Positions 36,538-48,320 of a stretch of DNA of 64,000 bases are shown piece after piece. The stretch is from NCBI RefSeq assembly GCF_014773485.1, contig NZ_JACXBP010000002.1:558001-622000 (forward strand), in the 5' to 3' direction. Below the pieces are notes generated by a model. It saw only the letters and a program-made list of their open reading frames with translations, did no database searches and was not told where the DNA came from. Positions within the stretch are counted from its first letter, which is position 1. Every line of letters starts with the position of its first letter. Source of the stretch: Erwinia aphidicola (lineage in GTDB: Bacteria; Pseudomonadota; Gammaproteobacteria; Enterobacterales; Enterobacteriaceae). The translations under genes were made by a program, and so were the position numbers.

Positions 36538-37452
36538 ATGAGAAATAACACCGATTCTGAGCCACGCAATCTGACCGCGCTGTTATTGATCAATGAGCAT
36601 TCGCGCAATGGCAAAGCGCTACGCCAGCAGGCGAAACAGAGCCTGTCAGCGCACCGCATCGACGTGATTGAACCGCCAAAAGAGGATCGCCGCAGCAGCA
36701 GTGACCTGATCCGCGCCTGGGCCGACGGCATTGATCTGGTGATTGTTGGCGGCGGTGACGGCAGCCTGAATGCCGCAGCGCCGGGGTTAATGAGCAGCGG
36801 CTTGCCGCTCGGCGTATTGCCGCTGGGTACCGCCAATGATTTTGCCCGCACGCTCGGCATCAGCAACGATCTGCATCAGGCGGTGAAAATTATTGCCGCC
36901 GGACATCGCCGGGAGGTCGATCTTGGCGAAGTTAATGGCCACCTGTTTTTCAACGTCTCCAGCATCGGCTTTTCCGCCACGCTTGCCCGCCATCTGACCG
37001 CCGAATCGAAAAAGCGCTGGGGCACCTTCGGCTATGCGCTGGCCGCGTTTAAGCTGCTGAAACAGAGCCGCCCGTTTAGCGCCACCATCGAGCATGACGG
37101 CGTGACCGAGAAGGTGAAAACCGTGCAGGTTTCAGTCGGCAACGGGCGTTTTTACGGCGGCGGAATGACCGTGGAACAGAGTGCTGCCCCCGATGACGGA
37201 TTGCTGGACGTGTACAGCCTGGAAGTGGCGCACTGGTGGCAGATGATCGCCCTGCTGCCTGCGCTGCGGCGCGGCACGCATGGCCGCTGGCGCAAGGTGC
37301 GCACGCTTTCCACCACTGCGCTGACGCTGACCACCCGTCGCCCGCATGATATCAACGCCGACGGTGAGCTGATCGGGCAGACCCCTGCTCGCTTCACAAT
37401 CAAAACTAAAGCTATTCAGGTGTTTGCGCCTGCGATAAAACCTGTTAATTGA
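36538..37452 (+). CDS. YegS-like lipid kinase
   Basis: This 304-residue protein belongs to the diacylglycerol kinase catalytic family (YegS/DgkB). The nucleotide-binding GGGDGSLNAAAPGL is at about residues 71-84, PLGVLPLGTANDFARTLGI follows, and the C-terminal half has the beta-sandwich GNGRFYGGGMTVEQSAAPDDGLLDVY. It probably phosphorylates phosphatidylglycerol or a related lipid, as YegS does in vitro. ATG is preceded by TTAAG. The neighbours do not explain its role. Confidence 0.9.
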   Translation: MRNNTDSEPRNLTALLLINEHSRNGKALRQQAKQSLSAHRIDVIEPPKEDRRSSSDLIRAWADGIDLVIVGGGDGSLNAAAPGLMSSGLPLGVLPLGTANDFARTLGISNDLHQAVKIIAAGHRREVDLGEVNGHLFFNVSSIGFSATLARHLTAESKKRWGTFGYALAAFKLLKQSRPFSATIEHDGVTEKVKTVQVSVGNGRFYGGGMTVEQSAAPDDGLLDVYSLEVAHWWQMIALLPALRRGTHGRWRKVRTLSTTALTLTTRRPHDINADGELIGQTPARFTIKTKAIQVFAPAIKPVN

Positions 37453-37546
37453 CCTTAAATTTCAATCCGGAGATTGAAAACATCCTCGTTTTGACGAGTG
37501 ATGGTTATTTGTACATAATCGTACTGTCTTCAAGGAGGAAGCTGCG

Positions 37547-37789
37547 ATGCCCGTGATACTGAGAATCGATGGATTCAAATTTTTTTTCTATTCGAACGAG
37601 GGGAATCCTCTTGAGCCGGCCCACATTCACGTGATGAAATCAGGTAGTGAAGCTAAGTTTTGGCTGACTCCCTGTGTAGCTCTGGCCAGCAATAATGGCT
37701 TTCACTCACGAATACTTAGAGAGCTCATTGAGCTCACCGAACAAAACCACACAGTGTTTCTGGAGGCCTGGAATGACTACTTCAGCTAA
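37547..37789 (+). CDS. DUF4160 protein, first gene of a TA-like pair
   Basis: The 80-residue product has the DUF4160 pattern: MPVILRIDGFKFFFYSNEG at the start, then EPAHIHVMKSGSEAKFWLTP and HSRILRELIELTEQNHTVFLEAWNDYF. AAGGAGG lies before the ATG. The last 17 bases overlap the start of the DUF2442 gene. DUF4160 and DUF2442 genes are commonly adjacent and have been proposed to be toxin-antitoxin-like, but I know of no firm activity. Confidence 0.85.
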   Translation: MPVILRIDGFKFFFYSNEGNPLEPAHIHVMKSGSEAKFWLTPCVALASNNGFHSRILRELIELTEQNHTVFLEAWNDYFS

Positions 37790-38021
37790 AAGTGTCAGAT
37801 TCGATGAGGCCACCATGTGGGTCGAACTCAACGATGCCCGCACGATCGGCGTGCCTCTGGCGTGGTTTCCACGTTTGTTAGATGCCACCCCAGATCAGCG
37901 GAATAACTACGAGCTGAGTCCTGTTGGGATTCACTGGGATGAGCTGGATGAAGATATTTCTGTCGCAGGACTCCTTAAAGGCCGAGGTGATGTTACACAC
38001 CGCCCTCATCATGTAGCCTGA
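37773..38021 (+). CDS. DUF2442 protein, partner of DUF4160
   Basis: The 82-residue product (MTTSAKSVRFDEATMWVELNDARTIGVPLAWFPRLLDATPDQRNNYELSPVGIHWDELDEDISVAGLL) has the DUF2442 signature, including PLAWFPRLLDA and GIHWDELDEDISVAGLL. ATG 37773 was chosen because GGAG lies seven bases upstream, inside the DUF4160 gene; an ATG 26 codons earlier lies in the wrong family context. The pair may be an accessory addiction module. Confidence 0.85.
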   Translation: MTTSAKSVRFDEATMWVELNDARTIGVPLAWFPRLLDATPDQRNNYELSPVGIHWDELDEDISVAGLLKGRGDVTHRPHHVA

Positions 38022-38073
38022 AAGCGCCTCCGCGCTGGGCGGGCTGATTGAGCCCCCGTCATCAGCTGAAAAC

Positions 38074-38107
38074 AAAAAGCCCCGCATTGGCATGCGGGGC
38101 TTTTTTT
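38074..38107. terminator. Strong bidirectional terminator between DUF2442 and ssb
   Basis: Stem GCCCCGCAT / ATGCGGGGC with a four-base loop is flanked by A5 and T7. It serves ssb on the minus strand and the DUF4160-DUF2442 operon on the plus strand. Confidence 0.9.
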
Positions 38108-38130
38108 GACTCGCTGACGACGCTGTCAAA

Positions 38131-38679
38131 TCAGAAAGGGATGTCGTCATCGAAGTCCATTGGTGGCTCGTTGTTAGCAGGTGCGCTGTTCTGCTGTGGA
38201 GCCTGCTGCGGACGGGACTGCTGTGCGCCGCCGCTGAACTGGTTGCCGCCCTGTGGCTGCTGAGGCTGGCCCCAACCGTTGTTGTTGCCTGCGCCCTGAC
38301 CGCCGCCTGCTGGAGCACCGCCGCCCTGAGCACGACCGCCCAGCATCTGCATGGTGCCGCCAACGTTAACCACAACTTCGGTGGTGTACTTCTCAACGCC
38401 AGCCTGGTCAGTCCATTTACGGGTCTGCAGTGCGCCTTCGATATAAACCTGAGAGCCTTTACGCAGGTATTCACCGGCCACTTCAGCCAGCTTGCCGAAC
38501 AGCACAACGCGGTGCCATTCAGTTTTCTCTTTGGTTTCGCCGGTCTGCTTGTCGCGCCAGGATTCGGAGGTAGCCAGAGTGATGTTGGCAACGGCACCGC
38601 CATTCGGCATGTAGCGAACTTCCGGGTCCTGCCCCAGATTTCCGACTAAAATTACTTTGTTTACGCCTCTGCTGGCCAT
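38131..38679 (-). CDS. ssb: Single-stranded DNA-binding protein
   Basis: The 182-residue protein has an N-terminal OB fold (residues 1-110; [38 protein letters not shown]), a Gly/Gln-rich linker and the acidic tip DFDDDIPF that recruits repair and replication partners. It coats single-stranded DNA as a tetramer. Divergent from uvrA across an SOS operator, as in E. coli. Confidence 0.98.
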   Translation of the reverse strand: MASRGVNKVILVGNLGQDPEVRYMPNGGAVANITLATSESWRDKQTGETKEKTEWHRVVLFGKLAEVAGEYLRKGSQVYIEGALQTRKWTDQAGVEKYTTEVVVNVGGTMQMLGGRAQGGGAPAGGGQGAGNNNGWGQPQQPQGGNQFSGGAQQSRPQQAPQQNSAPANNEPPMDFDDDIPF

Positions 38680-38829
38680 GTTGCTCTCTCCGGTTAATGT
38701 TCGTTCTCTAAGTCTAGGCGCAAAATTCTATCATGGGCTACCCTGAGATCCTACATTTAGGAGACGCCTCGAAAAAGGCTTACTTTCGTTGCAGCGTTGC
38801 ATCAGTTTGCATGGCACTTCAGGGCAAAA

Positions 38830-38849
38830 CACTGGTTATCCATTCAGGT
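38830..38849. promoter_or_regulatory. LexA box between ssb and uvrA
   Basis: CACTGGTTATCCATTCAGGT has CTG-N10-CAG and matches the E. coli uvrA SOS box (TACTGTATATTCATTCAGGT) at most positions. It lies 101-81 bases before the uvrA start and can serve both genes. Confidence 0.85.
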
Positions 38850-38930
38850 TTTTTTGTGCCATAATGACACGTTTCTTTCTGGCCGTGCCGGGCAGGCATG
38901 GTGAGGTTTGTGCTAATCCGGGAATTGTGA

Positions 38931-41759
<2,829 letters not shown>

Positions 41760-41767
41760 TAACCGAC

Positions 41768-41787
41768 GGGCGAGGCATGCCTCGCCC
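41768..41787. repeat. REP-like palindrome, type B
   Basis: GGGCGAGGCATGCCTCGCCC, a perfect 20-base palindrome nine bases after the uvrA stop. The minus-strand foot reads CCAG instead of GTAG. Confidence 0.75.
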
Positions 41788-41811
41788 CTGGCTTATACCC
41801 GCCGCAATCCC

Positions 41812-41840
41812 GTACGGGTCGGGCACGCCTGCCCCGCTAC
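41812..41840 (+). repeat. Decayed REP-like palindrome
   Basis: GTAC replaces GTAG and the palindrome reads GGGTCGGGCACGCCTGCCCC, with several broken pairs compared with the copy at 14978-14997. Confidence 0.6.
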
Positions 41841-42059
41841 TGTCAGCCCTGGTTTTCCCCGCTATTTGCTGCACTTTTCTTACAATTACCACAAAATCTT
41901 GCAGGATCAGGCAAGACTTAGCGAGTTTTGGATATACCCGTTACGCCGTTGAGTGACTATGCTTAACCTTCATCTTTTTGCGGAGAAGGCCCGCTTTTCC
42001 TGCTGCCTGCTCCCGCCATTACGGCCACTGCGCCACATCATCCACAACTGGAGAGACCA

Positions 42060-43112
42060 ATGAATATTACGCATGCTTATGCCGCTCAGGACGCAAAATC
42101 TCCGCTGGCTCCGTTTGAATTTAAACCGCGCGAACTGCGTGAACATGATGTGCAGATTGAAGTGCAGTACTGCGGCGTGTGCCACTCTGACCTGCACCAG
42201 GCGCGCAATGAATGGCGCAACACGATCTTCCCGGTGGTGCCAGGCCACGAGATTGTTGGCCGCGTGACGGCAGTCGGCGCGCACGGCCATAAATACAAAG
42301 TTGGCGATCTGGTCGGCGTAGGCTGTATGGTCGACTCCTGTCGCACCTGCGACAGCTGTAAAGAGGATCTTGAGCAGTACTGCGAAGAGGGTTTCGTCGG
42401 CACCTACAACGGTAAAGACCGCACCAGCGGCGATATCACCTACGGCGGTTACTCGACTCAAGTGGTCGTACACGAAGACTTCGTGCTGCGCGTGCCGGAA
42501 AATCTTGATCCGGCCGGTGCTGCTCCGCTGCTGTGCGCGGGTATCACCACCTTCTCCCCACTACACCACTGGGGCGTTGGCCCGGGCAAAAAAGTTGGTA
42601 TCGTTGGCCTTGGCGGACTGGGTCATATGGGCGTGAAAATTGCTCATGCGATGGGTGCGCACGTGGTGCTCTTCACTACTTCGCCTTCTAAAGTAGAAGA
42701 CGGTAAGCGCCTGGGCGCCGATGAAGTGGTGATCTCGAAAGATGCCGATCAGATGGCGCAGCACACCAACAGCTTCGACTTCATTCTTAACACCGTTGCT
42801 GCTCAGCACGATCTCAACCCGTTTATCAACCTGCTGCGCCGCGATGGCACCATGACGCTGGTTGGCGTGCCGGAGCATGACCATCCGTCAACGCAGGTGG
42901 TTAATATGATCTTCAAACGCCGCAGCGTGGCAGGATCGCTGATCGGTGGGATCAAAGAGACGCAGGAGATGCTGGATTTCTGTGGTAAGCACAACATCAC
43001 TTCCGATATCGAGATGATTAAGATCGATCAGATCAATGAGGCCTACGAGCGTATGCTGAAAAGCGACGTGAAGTACCGTTTCGTGATCGATATCGATTCA
43101 CTGCGCGCATAA
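42060..43112 (+). CDS. NADP-dependent zinc alcohol/aldehyde dehydrogenase, YahK-like
   Basis: The 350-residue medium-chain dehydrogenase has catalytic zinc ligands in CGVCHSD and GHE, the structural zinc cluster CRTCDSCKEDLEQYC, and a Rossmann motif IVGLGGLGHMGVKIA. It resembles the cinnamyl-alcohol-dehydrogenase type enzymes such as E. coli YahK, which reduce many aldehydes with NADPH. CTGGAGAGACC precedes the ATG. It is not part of the E. coli uvrA-yjbR order, so this is an added gene. Substrate unknown. Confidence 0.9.
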   Translation: MNITHAYAAQDAKSPLAPFEFKPRELREHDVQIEVQYCGVCHSDLHQARNEWRNTIFPVVPGHEIVGRVTAVGAHGHKYKVGDLVGVGCMVDSCRTCDSCKEDLEQYCEEGFVGTYNGKDRTSGDITYGGYSTQVVVHEDFVLRVPENLDPAGAAPLLCAGITTFSPLHHWGVGPGKKVGIVGLGGLGHMGVKIAHAMGAHVVLFTTSPSKVEDGKRLGADEVVISKDADQMAQHTNSFDFILNTVAAQHDLNPFINLLRRDGTMTLVGVPEHDHPSTQVVNMIFKRRSVAGSLIGGIKETQEMLDFCGKHNITSDIEMIKIDQINEAYERMLKSDVKYRFVIDIDSLRA

Positions 43113-43134
43113 GCACGGCGTTCCTCTGTGAGAC

Positions 43135-43165
43135 GGGCGGACCGAAACAAAAGGTCCGCCCCTAC
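43135..43165 (-). repeat. REP-like palindrome, type A, reverse, GTAG foot
   Basis: Arms GGGCGGACC / GGTCCGCCC with a nine-base loop; CTAC (43162-43165) is the GTAG foot on the minus strand. Its foot and stem are the same as those at 12067. Between convergent genes. Confidence 0.8.
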
Positions 43166-43189
43166 AGGTTTCCTGGAGGTCAACACCCG

Positions 43190-43513
43190 TTATAACTGTT
43201 TCTGGATCTGCTGCAGCGATGCATCGACCAGATAATAGATCTGTGAATCTTTAAGCGAACCGTCGAGCAGTACGGTGTTCCAGTGCGATGGATTGAGGTG
43301 CGCGCTGGGATGCACATCGCTGTGCTGCTCGCGGATCAACTCCGCCAGCGCCGGGCTGCACTTCAGTGCCACCGCCGGGTGGCCATCAATCTCGTGCACC
43401 ATGGCAAACATCACATCATCGACCTTAATCTGCGTGGCTTTCCAGTCGCTGTGCACGCTCTGCTGCGCGCCGGGTTTGTTCATGCAGTAGGTGAGCAAAT
43501 CGGAAACCGTCAT
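43190..43513 (-). CDS. yjbR: MmcQ/YjbR-family protein
   Basis: The 107-residue product aligns with E. coli YjbR (TVSDLLxYCMxKPGAxxSVHxDWKATQIKVxDVMFAMV...HPSAHLNPSHWNTVLLDGSLKDSQIYYLVDAS). The fold is CyaY-like; it may bind DNA, but no role is proved. It is two bases downstream of yjbQ, as in E. coli. Confidence 0.93.
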   Translation of the reverse strand: MTVSDLLTYCMNKPGAQQSVHSDWKATQIKVDDVMFAMVHEIDGHPAVALKCSPALAELIREQHSDVHPSAHLNPSHWNTVLLDGSLKDSQIYYLVDASLQQIQKQL

Positions 43514-43515
43514 AA

Positions 43516-43935
43516 TTAATCATCCCCCTGTAAAGTGGCGACAATGCGCCGCTGCCCGCCGTGAATACGGTGTTCACCAAGATAAATCCCCTGCCAGGTC
43601 CCCAGCAGCAGACGCCCGCGGCTGACCGGCAGCATCAGCGAGGTGCCCAGCAGTGAGGACTTGATGTGGGCGGGCATATCGTCGGCCCCTTCGTAATCGT
43701 GCTGATACGGCGCATCTTCCGGTATCGTGCGCAGGAAATGCTGCTCCATATCGGCACGGACCGTTGGGTCGCAGTTCTCATTCAGCGTCAGTGAGGCGGA
43801 AGTGTGCTGCAACAGCAGGTGCAACAGCCCGGTCTGAACATCCGCTAAGCGGCGCAGCTCTGCGAGGATTTCGTCAGTAACCAGATGAAATCCGCGTGGT
43901 TTTTCGTTCAGGGTAAGGGTTTGCTGATACCACAT
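43516..43935 (-). CDS. yjbQ: YjbQ (UPF0047) protein
   Basis: The 139-residue product is a UPF0047/YjbQ protein: [37 protein letters not shown] and [32 protein letters not shown]. Homologues have weak thiamine phosphate synthase activity and a metal site. AAGGAG is seven bases before the ATG. It is the first gene of yjbQ-yjbR. Confidence 0.94.
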   Translation of the reverse strand: MWYQQTLTLNEKPRGFHLVTDEILAELRRLADVQTGLLHLLLQHTSASLTLNENCDPTVRADMEQHFLRTIPEDAPYQHDYEGADDMPAHIKSSLLGTSLMLPVSRGRLLLGTWQGIYLGEHRIHGGQRRIVATLQGDD

Positions 43936-44004
43936 GATACGGCTCCTTAACTTATCGGTTCCGTTAAGTGTGCAGCAAGTGGCGAAAAGGTAAACCTGAA
44001 AAGG

Positions 44005-44032
44005 GAAAAACTGTGGCCGGGCAGCCCCGGCC
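44005..44032 (-). terminator. tyrB terminator
   Basis: Stem GGCCGGG / CCCGGCC with a short loop lies eight bases beyond the tyrB stop and is followed on the minus strand by ACAGTTTTT. Confidence 0.75.
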
Positions 44033-44040
44033 AGCAGAAA

Positions 44041-45234
44041 TTACATCACGGCGGCGAAGGCTTCCGCTACCTGATGCACGTTGTTGCGGTTGAGACCGGC
44101 CATGCAGACGCGGCCGCTGGCGATCAGATAGACACCAAACTCGTTACGCAGGCGATCAACCTGTGCAGCGCTCAGGCCGGTGTAGCTGAACATACCGCGC
44201 TGCTTGAGCAGGAAGTCGAAGTTCTTGCCCGGCACCGCCTGAGTCAGCGCGTCCACCAGCACCTGGCGCATCTCAATAATACGCAGGCGCATCGCTTCCA
44301 CTTCCGCCAGCCAGCTGGCCTTCAGCTCAGGGTTATTCAGCACGCAGGAAACCACCTGCGCCCCGAAGTTTGGCGGGCTGGAGTAGTTGCGGCGCACGGT
44401 GGCCTTCAGCTGGCCCAGTACGCGGGCGGCTTCTTCGGCGTCATCGCAGACGATTGACAGACCGCCAACGCGCTCGCCGTACAGCGAGAAGATTTTCGAG
44501 AATGAGTTACTGACCAGCGCTGGCAGGCCCGCTGCGGCGATGCTGCGAATAGCGTAGGCATCTTCCTCCATGCCGCCGCCAAAGCCCTGATAGGCGATGT
44601 CGAGGAACGGGATCAGCTCGCGGTCTTTCAGCACCCTGGTCACTTCATCCCACTGCGCATTAGTCAGGTCAGCACCGGTTGGGTTGTGACAGCACGGATG
44701 CAGCAGCACGATGCTTTGCGCCGGCAGCGTACTGAGTTTTTCCAGCAGCGCATCAAACTTCACGCCGTTGGTTGCCGTGTCGTACCACGGGTAGGTATTT
44801 ACGGTGAAACCGGCACCGTTGAAGATGGCGATATGGTTTTCCCACGTCGGATCGCTGACCCACACCTGCGAATTCGGGAAGTAGAACTTCAGGAAGTCGG
44901 CACCGACTTTCAGCGCACCGGAACCGCCCAGCGTCTGAATAGTGGCGATGCGGCCCGCTTTCAGTACCGGGTGCTCGGCGCCGAACAGCAAAGGTGCGAT
45001 GGCGCTGCGGTAAGGCGGCAGCCCTTCCATCGGCAGATAGAGCGAGGCGGCCTGCGGCTGGGCGTGCAGCTGCTCTTCAGCGGCGGCAACAGCCTGCATC
45101 TGTGGGATCACACCCTGCTCGTTGTAGTACAGACCAATGCTCAGGTTGACCTTGTGCGGGCGGGCATCCTGCTTGAAGGTTTCCATCAGGGAGAGGATCG
45201 GGTCGCCAGCGTAGGCATCAACGTTTTGAAACAC
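44041..45234 (-). CDS. tyrB: Aromatic amino acid aminotransferase TyrB
   Basis: The protein transaminates tyrosine, phenylalanine, aspartate and branched chains with pyridoxal phosphate. The GTG start ([14 protein letters not shown]) gives 397 residues, the length of E. coli TyrB; GGAG lies nine bases upstream. An ATG five codons earlier overlaps that ribosome site. The PLP lysine is in [30 protein letters not shown] and the C-terminal arginine in [11 protein letters not shown] are conserved. It is 39 bases downstream of the YitT-like gene on the same strand. Confidence 0.97.
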   Translation of the reverse strand: MFQNVDAYAGDPILSLMETFKQDARPHKVNLSIGLYYNEQGVIPQMQAVAAAEEQLHAQPQAASLYLPMEGLPPYRSAIAPLLFGAEHPVLKAGRIATIQTLGGSGALKVGADFLKFYFPNSQVWVSDPTWENHIAIFNGAGFTVNTYPWYDTATNGVKFDALLEKLSTLPAQSIVLLHPCCHNPTGADLTNAQWDEVTRVLKDRELIPFLDIAYQGFGGGMEEDAYAIRSIAAAGLPALVSNSFSKIFSLYGERVGGLSIVCDDAEEAARVLGQLKATVRRNYSSPPNFGAQVVSCVLNNPELKASWLAEVEAMRLRIIEMRQVLVDALTQAVPGKNFDFLLKQRGMFSYTGLSAAQVDRLRNEFGVYLIASGRVCMAGLNRNNVHQVAEAFAAVM

Positions 45235-45273
45235 GGTGCAAATCTCCATTAAATAATCAATAATTTCAGCGAC

Positions 45274-45888
45274 TCAGACGAAATAGCGGCCAGGGCGATG
45301 GTTCATGGCGATAATCAGGTTGAGCACCACGGCTCCGGCAATTGAGGCTGCCAGCATCTCGCGTGAGACCACAAACAGCGAGGCCAGCACCACGCAGGTA
45401 TCGACCACCATCTGCAATTTTCCGGCACGGATACCGTAACGGTCCTGCAGCCACAGCGCCAGAATATTGATGCCGCCAAGGCTGGCCTTATGGCGAAATA
45501 ACACTATAAACCCAATTCCCATCACCACGTTACCGAACAGTGTCGCATAAAAGGGATCCAGCGCGGAAAAATGGATAAATAACGGGTGCAGGTGGCTGAA
45601 GAGCGAAACCAGCGCCACGGCAGAGAAGGTTTTTACAGTGAATGCCCATCCCATGCGCCTGACCGCCAGCCAGTAGAACGGGATGTTAATCAGAAAGAAA
45701 GCGAGGCCAAAAGAGGTTTTGCTCAGGTAACTGATGAGAAAGGCAATGCCTGCAGTGCTGCCGGTTAACGCCCCGGCCTGTTTTAACAGGGTAACACCAA
45801 AGGAGACCATCAGAGTGCCGAGCACGATAGCCAGCACATCTTCCAGCAGGGTATGGGGGATTTTGACAGGGTGTACCACGTTGTCCAT
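45274..45888 (-). CDS. YitT-family membrane protein (UPF0750)
   Basis: The 204-residue product has five membrane segments and the YitT family patterns ALTGSTAGIAFLISY and FRHKASLGGINILALWLQDRYGIRAGKLQMVVD. It may be a small transporter; function is unknown. It lies 39 bases before tyrB on the same strand and downstream of an Lrp-family regulator gene, and this interval holds alr in E. coli. An inverted repeat 160 bases upstream may be its operator. Confidence 0.88.
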   Translation of the reverse strand: MDNVVHPVKIPHTLLEDVLAIVLGTLMVSFGVTLLKQAGALTGSTAGIAFLISYLSKTSFGLAFFLINIPFYWLAVRRMGWAFTVKTFSAVALVSLFSHLHPLFIHFSALDPFYATLFGNVVMGIGFIVLFRHKASLGGINILALWLQDRYGIRAGKLQMVVDTCVVLASLFVVSREMLAASIAGAVVLNLIIAMNHRPGRYFV

Positions 45889-46050
45889 CAGATTGATTCT
45901 CTGGTGATTATGACTAGGGATATGGCAGAGGGACCGCCAAATTTTAGCAATAACCTAGCAAAAATCGCACCAATCCGGTGGAGGTTCAAACCACCGGATG
46001 GTGCCAGCGAATTAACCCATTGAATACAAGGCGCTTTATTGCTCTATTTT

Positions 46051-46087
46051 GTGCATGAAATGATTAACACAGCATCATTTCACGCAC
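46051..46087 (-). promoter_or_regulatory. Imperfect inverted repeat, candidate Lrp-family operator
   Basis: Arms GTGCATGAAATGA / TCATTTCACGCAC (one mismatch, 11-base spacer) lie 163-199 bases before the YitT-like start and 78 bases from the regulator stop. Confidence 0.6.
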
Positions 46088-46164
46088 TGAAAGCTGTTTT
46101 CCCGCACGGATACCGCATGCATCCGGAGTTTTATGCACAATTGGGGTGCGTAACACGCACCATT

Positions 46165-46644
46165 CTAGCGCAGCAGAGTCTCGCTTACCGACATCAAACC
46201 ATTCTCCTTCAGACGGTCGAGGACCACTGAGGTTTTCACATGCGCCACGCTCTGATGCCCGGCGACCAGCTGGCTGATTAAAGCACTCAGCCCGGCGAGA
46301 TCGGCAACCGCGACTTTCAACAGGTAATCGGCATCTCCGGTGGTTTTATAGGCATCAACAATGCCCGCCTGCTCCGCCACCATGCGGTGAAAACTCTCAA
46401 CGTATTCCGCGGTATGGTTGATCAGACGCACCTCAATCAGGCCGATCATGCCTAAACCCACCGCATCCGGCGATAGCCTGGCGTGGTAGCCGAGGATCAA
46501 TCCCGCCTGCTCAAGGTTAATGCGGCGGCGGGAACACTGTGAGGCGGAAAGCCCGACGATATCGCTCAGTTCCTGATTGGTCAGGCGGCCGTTTGCTTCC
46601 AGTAAAGTCAGTATCTTAAGGTCGAAATCATCAATCTGGGTCAT
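46165..46644 (-). CDS. Lrp/AsnC-family regulator
   Basis: The 159-residue protein has an AsnC-type HTH (ILTLLEANGRLTNQELSDIVGLSASQCSRRRINLEQAGLI) and a RAM effector domain (TGDADYLLKVAVADLAGLSALISQL). It probably binds an amino acid and regulates the downstream YitT-like gene, and possibly tyrB. The stop is followed by a hairpin, GGTGCGT-GTT-ACGCACC on the minus strand. It resembles YbaO/DecR-type regulators but no orthology is claimed. Confidence 0.87.
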   Translation of the reverse strand: MTQIDDFDLKILTLLEANGRLTNQELSDIVGLSASQCSRRRINLEQAGLILGYHARLSPDAVGLGMIGLIEVRLINHTAEYVESFHRMVAEQAGIVDAYKTTGDADYLLKVAVADLAGLSALISQLVAGHQSVAHVKTSVVLDRLKENGLMSVSETLLR

Positions 46645-46760
46645 CGTTCGTCCATGCCGGTTGCTGGGTACTGCTTACCGACAGATAACCGCATTTTTTG
46701 CAGTGTTGTCCAACACTATTTTGTGATGATCCGGAGAGGGTAACGAGGCTGGGGTGAACC

Positions 46761-46791
46761 GTAGGGGCCGATCCTCTTTTTCGATCGGCCC
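46761..46791 (+). repeat. REP-like palindrome, type A, GTAG foot
   Basis: GTAG, arms GGGCCGATC / GATCGGCCC, loop CTCTTTTTC. It lies 13 bases beyond the dnaB stop. Confidence 0.8.
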
Positions 46792-46804
46792 GTTAATGAT
46801 GTGA

Positions 46805-48220
46805 TTATTCGTCGTCGTACTGTGGGCCCGCGTAGTTATCGAAGCGTGACCACTGGCCGTTAAAGGTCAGGCGCACGGTGCCGATGGGGCCGTTACGCTG
46901 CTTACCCAGAATGATCTCCGCCACCCCTTTCAGATCGCTGTTTTCGTGATACACCTCATCACGGTAGATAAACATGATCAGATCGGCATCCTGCTCGATG
47001 GAGCCGGATTCACGCAGGTCGGAGTTGACCGGGCGCTTATCGGCACGCTGCTCCAGGGAGCGGTTAAGCTGCGACAGCGCCACCACCGGCACCTGCAGCT
47101 CTTTCGCCAGTGCCTTAAGCGAGCGTGAGATCTCGGCGATCTCCAGCGTACGGTTATCGGACAGTGACGGCACGCGCATCAGCTGCAGGTAGTCGATCAT
47201 GATCATGCTCAGACCGCCGTGCTCGCGGAAGATACGGCGCGCACGCGAGCGGACTTCGGTTGGCGTCAGGCCGGAAGAGTCATCAATAAACATGTTCTTC
47301 TTCTCCAGCAGGATGCCCATGGTGCTGGAGATACGCGCCCAGTCCTCATCATCCAGCTGGCCGGTACGAATGCGCGTCTGGTCCACGCGTGACAGCGACG
47401 CCAGCATACGCATCATGATCTGCTCGCCGGGCATCTCGAGGCTGAAGATCAGCACCGGTTTATCCTGCAGCATCGCGGCGTTTTCACACAGGTTCATGGC
47501 GAAGGTGGTTTTACCCATTGCCGGACGAGCCGCCACGATAATCAGATCCGAGCGCTGCAGACCTGCGGTCTTCTTGTTCAGGTCGTGATAGCCGGTATCG
47601 ACGCCGGTTACCCCGTCGTGCGGCGTCTGATAGAGCGATTCAATACGCGCAATGGTGGCTTCGAGGATCTGATCGACGCTTTTCGGGCCGTCATCTTTAT
47701 TGGCGCGGCTTTCGGCGATCTGGAATACGCGGGATTCAGCGAGATCGAGCAGATCCTCGCTGGTACGGCCCTGCGGATCGTAACCCGCGTCGGCGATCTC
47801 ATTCGCCACCGCAATCATCTCACGTACTACCGCGCGTTCGCGCACGATATCGGCATAAGCGCCAATGTTCGCCGCACTTGGCGTATTTTTCGACAGCTCA
47901 GCCAGATAAGCAAAGCCACCCACCATGCTCAGCTCGCCCTTGGTTTCCATCGACTCGGACAGCGTGATCAGATCGATCGGCTTGCCCTGTTCCAGCAGGT
48001 GCTGCATTTCCGCGAAAATCATGCGGTGCGGTCGGCTGAAGAAGTCCTTCGCCACCACGCGCTCGGAGACATTATCCCAGCGTTCGTTATCCAGCATTAA
48101 ACCGCCCAACACCGACTGTTCTGCTTCCAGCGAGTGCGGCGGCAGCTTCAGACCTTCCATCTGACGGTCACGCGGCTCACGGTTTTCGAAGGATTTGTTG
48201 GTGGGTTTATTTCCTGCCAT
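46805..48220 (-). CDS. dnaB: Replicative DNA helicase DnaB
   Basis: The 471 residues equal E. coli DnaB. The hexameric 5'-3' helicase opens the fork. The N-terminal DnaG-binding domain (PHSLEAEQSVLGGLML) and RecA-like domain with Walker A ARPAMGKTTFAM and Walker B MIMIDYLQLM are clear. The start MAGNKPTNKSFENREP was chosen by alignment; its ribosome site is poor, and a 74-codon upstream extension is non-homologous. alr is not downstream, unlike E. coli. Confidence 0.98.
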   Translation of the reverse strand: MAGNKPTNKSFENREPRDRQMEGLKLPPHSLEAEQSVLGGLMLDNERWDNVSERVVAKDFFSRPHRMIFAEMQHLLEQGKPIDLITLSESMETKGELSMVGGFAYLAELSKNTPSAANIGAYADIVRERAVVREMIAVANEIADAGYDPQGRTSEDLLDLAESRVFQIAESRANKDDGPKSVDQILEATIARIESLYQTPHDGVTGVDTGYHDLNKKTAGLQRSDLIIVAARPAMGKTTFAMNLCENAAMLQDKPVLIFSLEMPGEQIMMRMLASLSRVDQTRIRTGQLDDEDWARISSTMGILLEKKNMFIDDSSGLTPTEVRSRARRIFREHGGLSMIMIDYLQLMRVPSLSDNRTLEIAEISRSLKALAKELQVPVVALSQLNRSLEQRADKRPVNSDLRESGSIEQDADLIMFIYRDEVYHENSDLKGVAEIILGKQRNGPIGTVRLTFNGQWSRFDNYAGPQYDDE

Positions 48221-48320
48221 AGTGATGTAATACCAAAAATCTTGTGGGGGGACGCGCAAGTATACTCGTTTGCATAGCCTGCGTCCTCCCCCATTCGCGG
48301 CGCAATCCACAGGAGTGATC

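Larger units (their letters stand above)
41760..42059. other. uvrA-adh gap with two REP-like elements
   Basis: The 300-base space holds one perfect and one decayed REP-like palindrome, then an AT-rich part with a possible operator, TCTTGC-N8-GCAAGA, near 41898-41917. CTGGAGAG precedes the dehydrogenase ATG. Confidence 0.55.
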
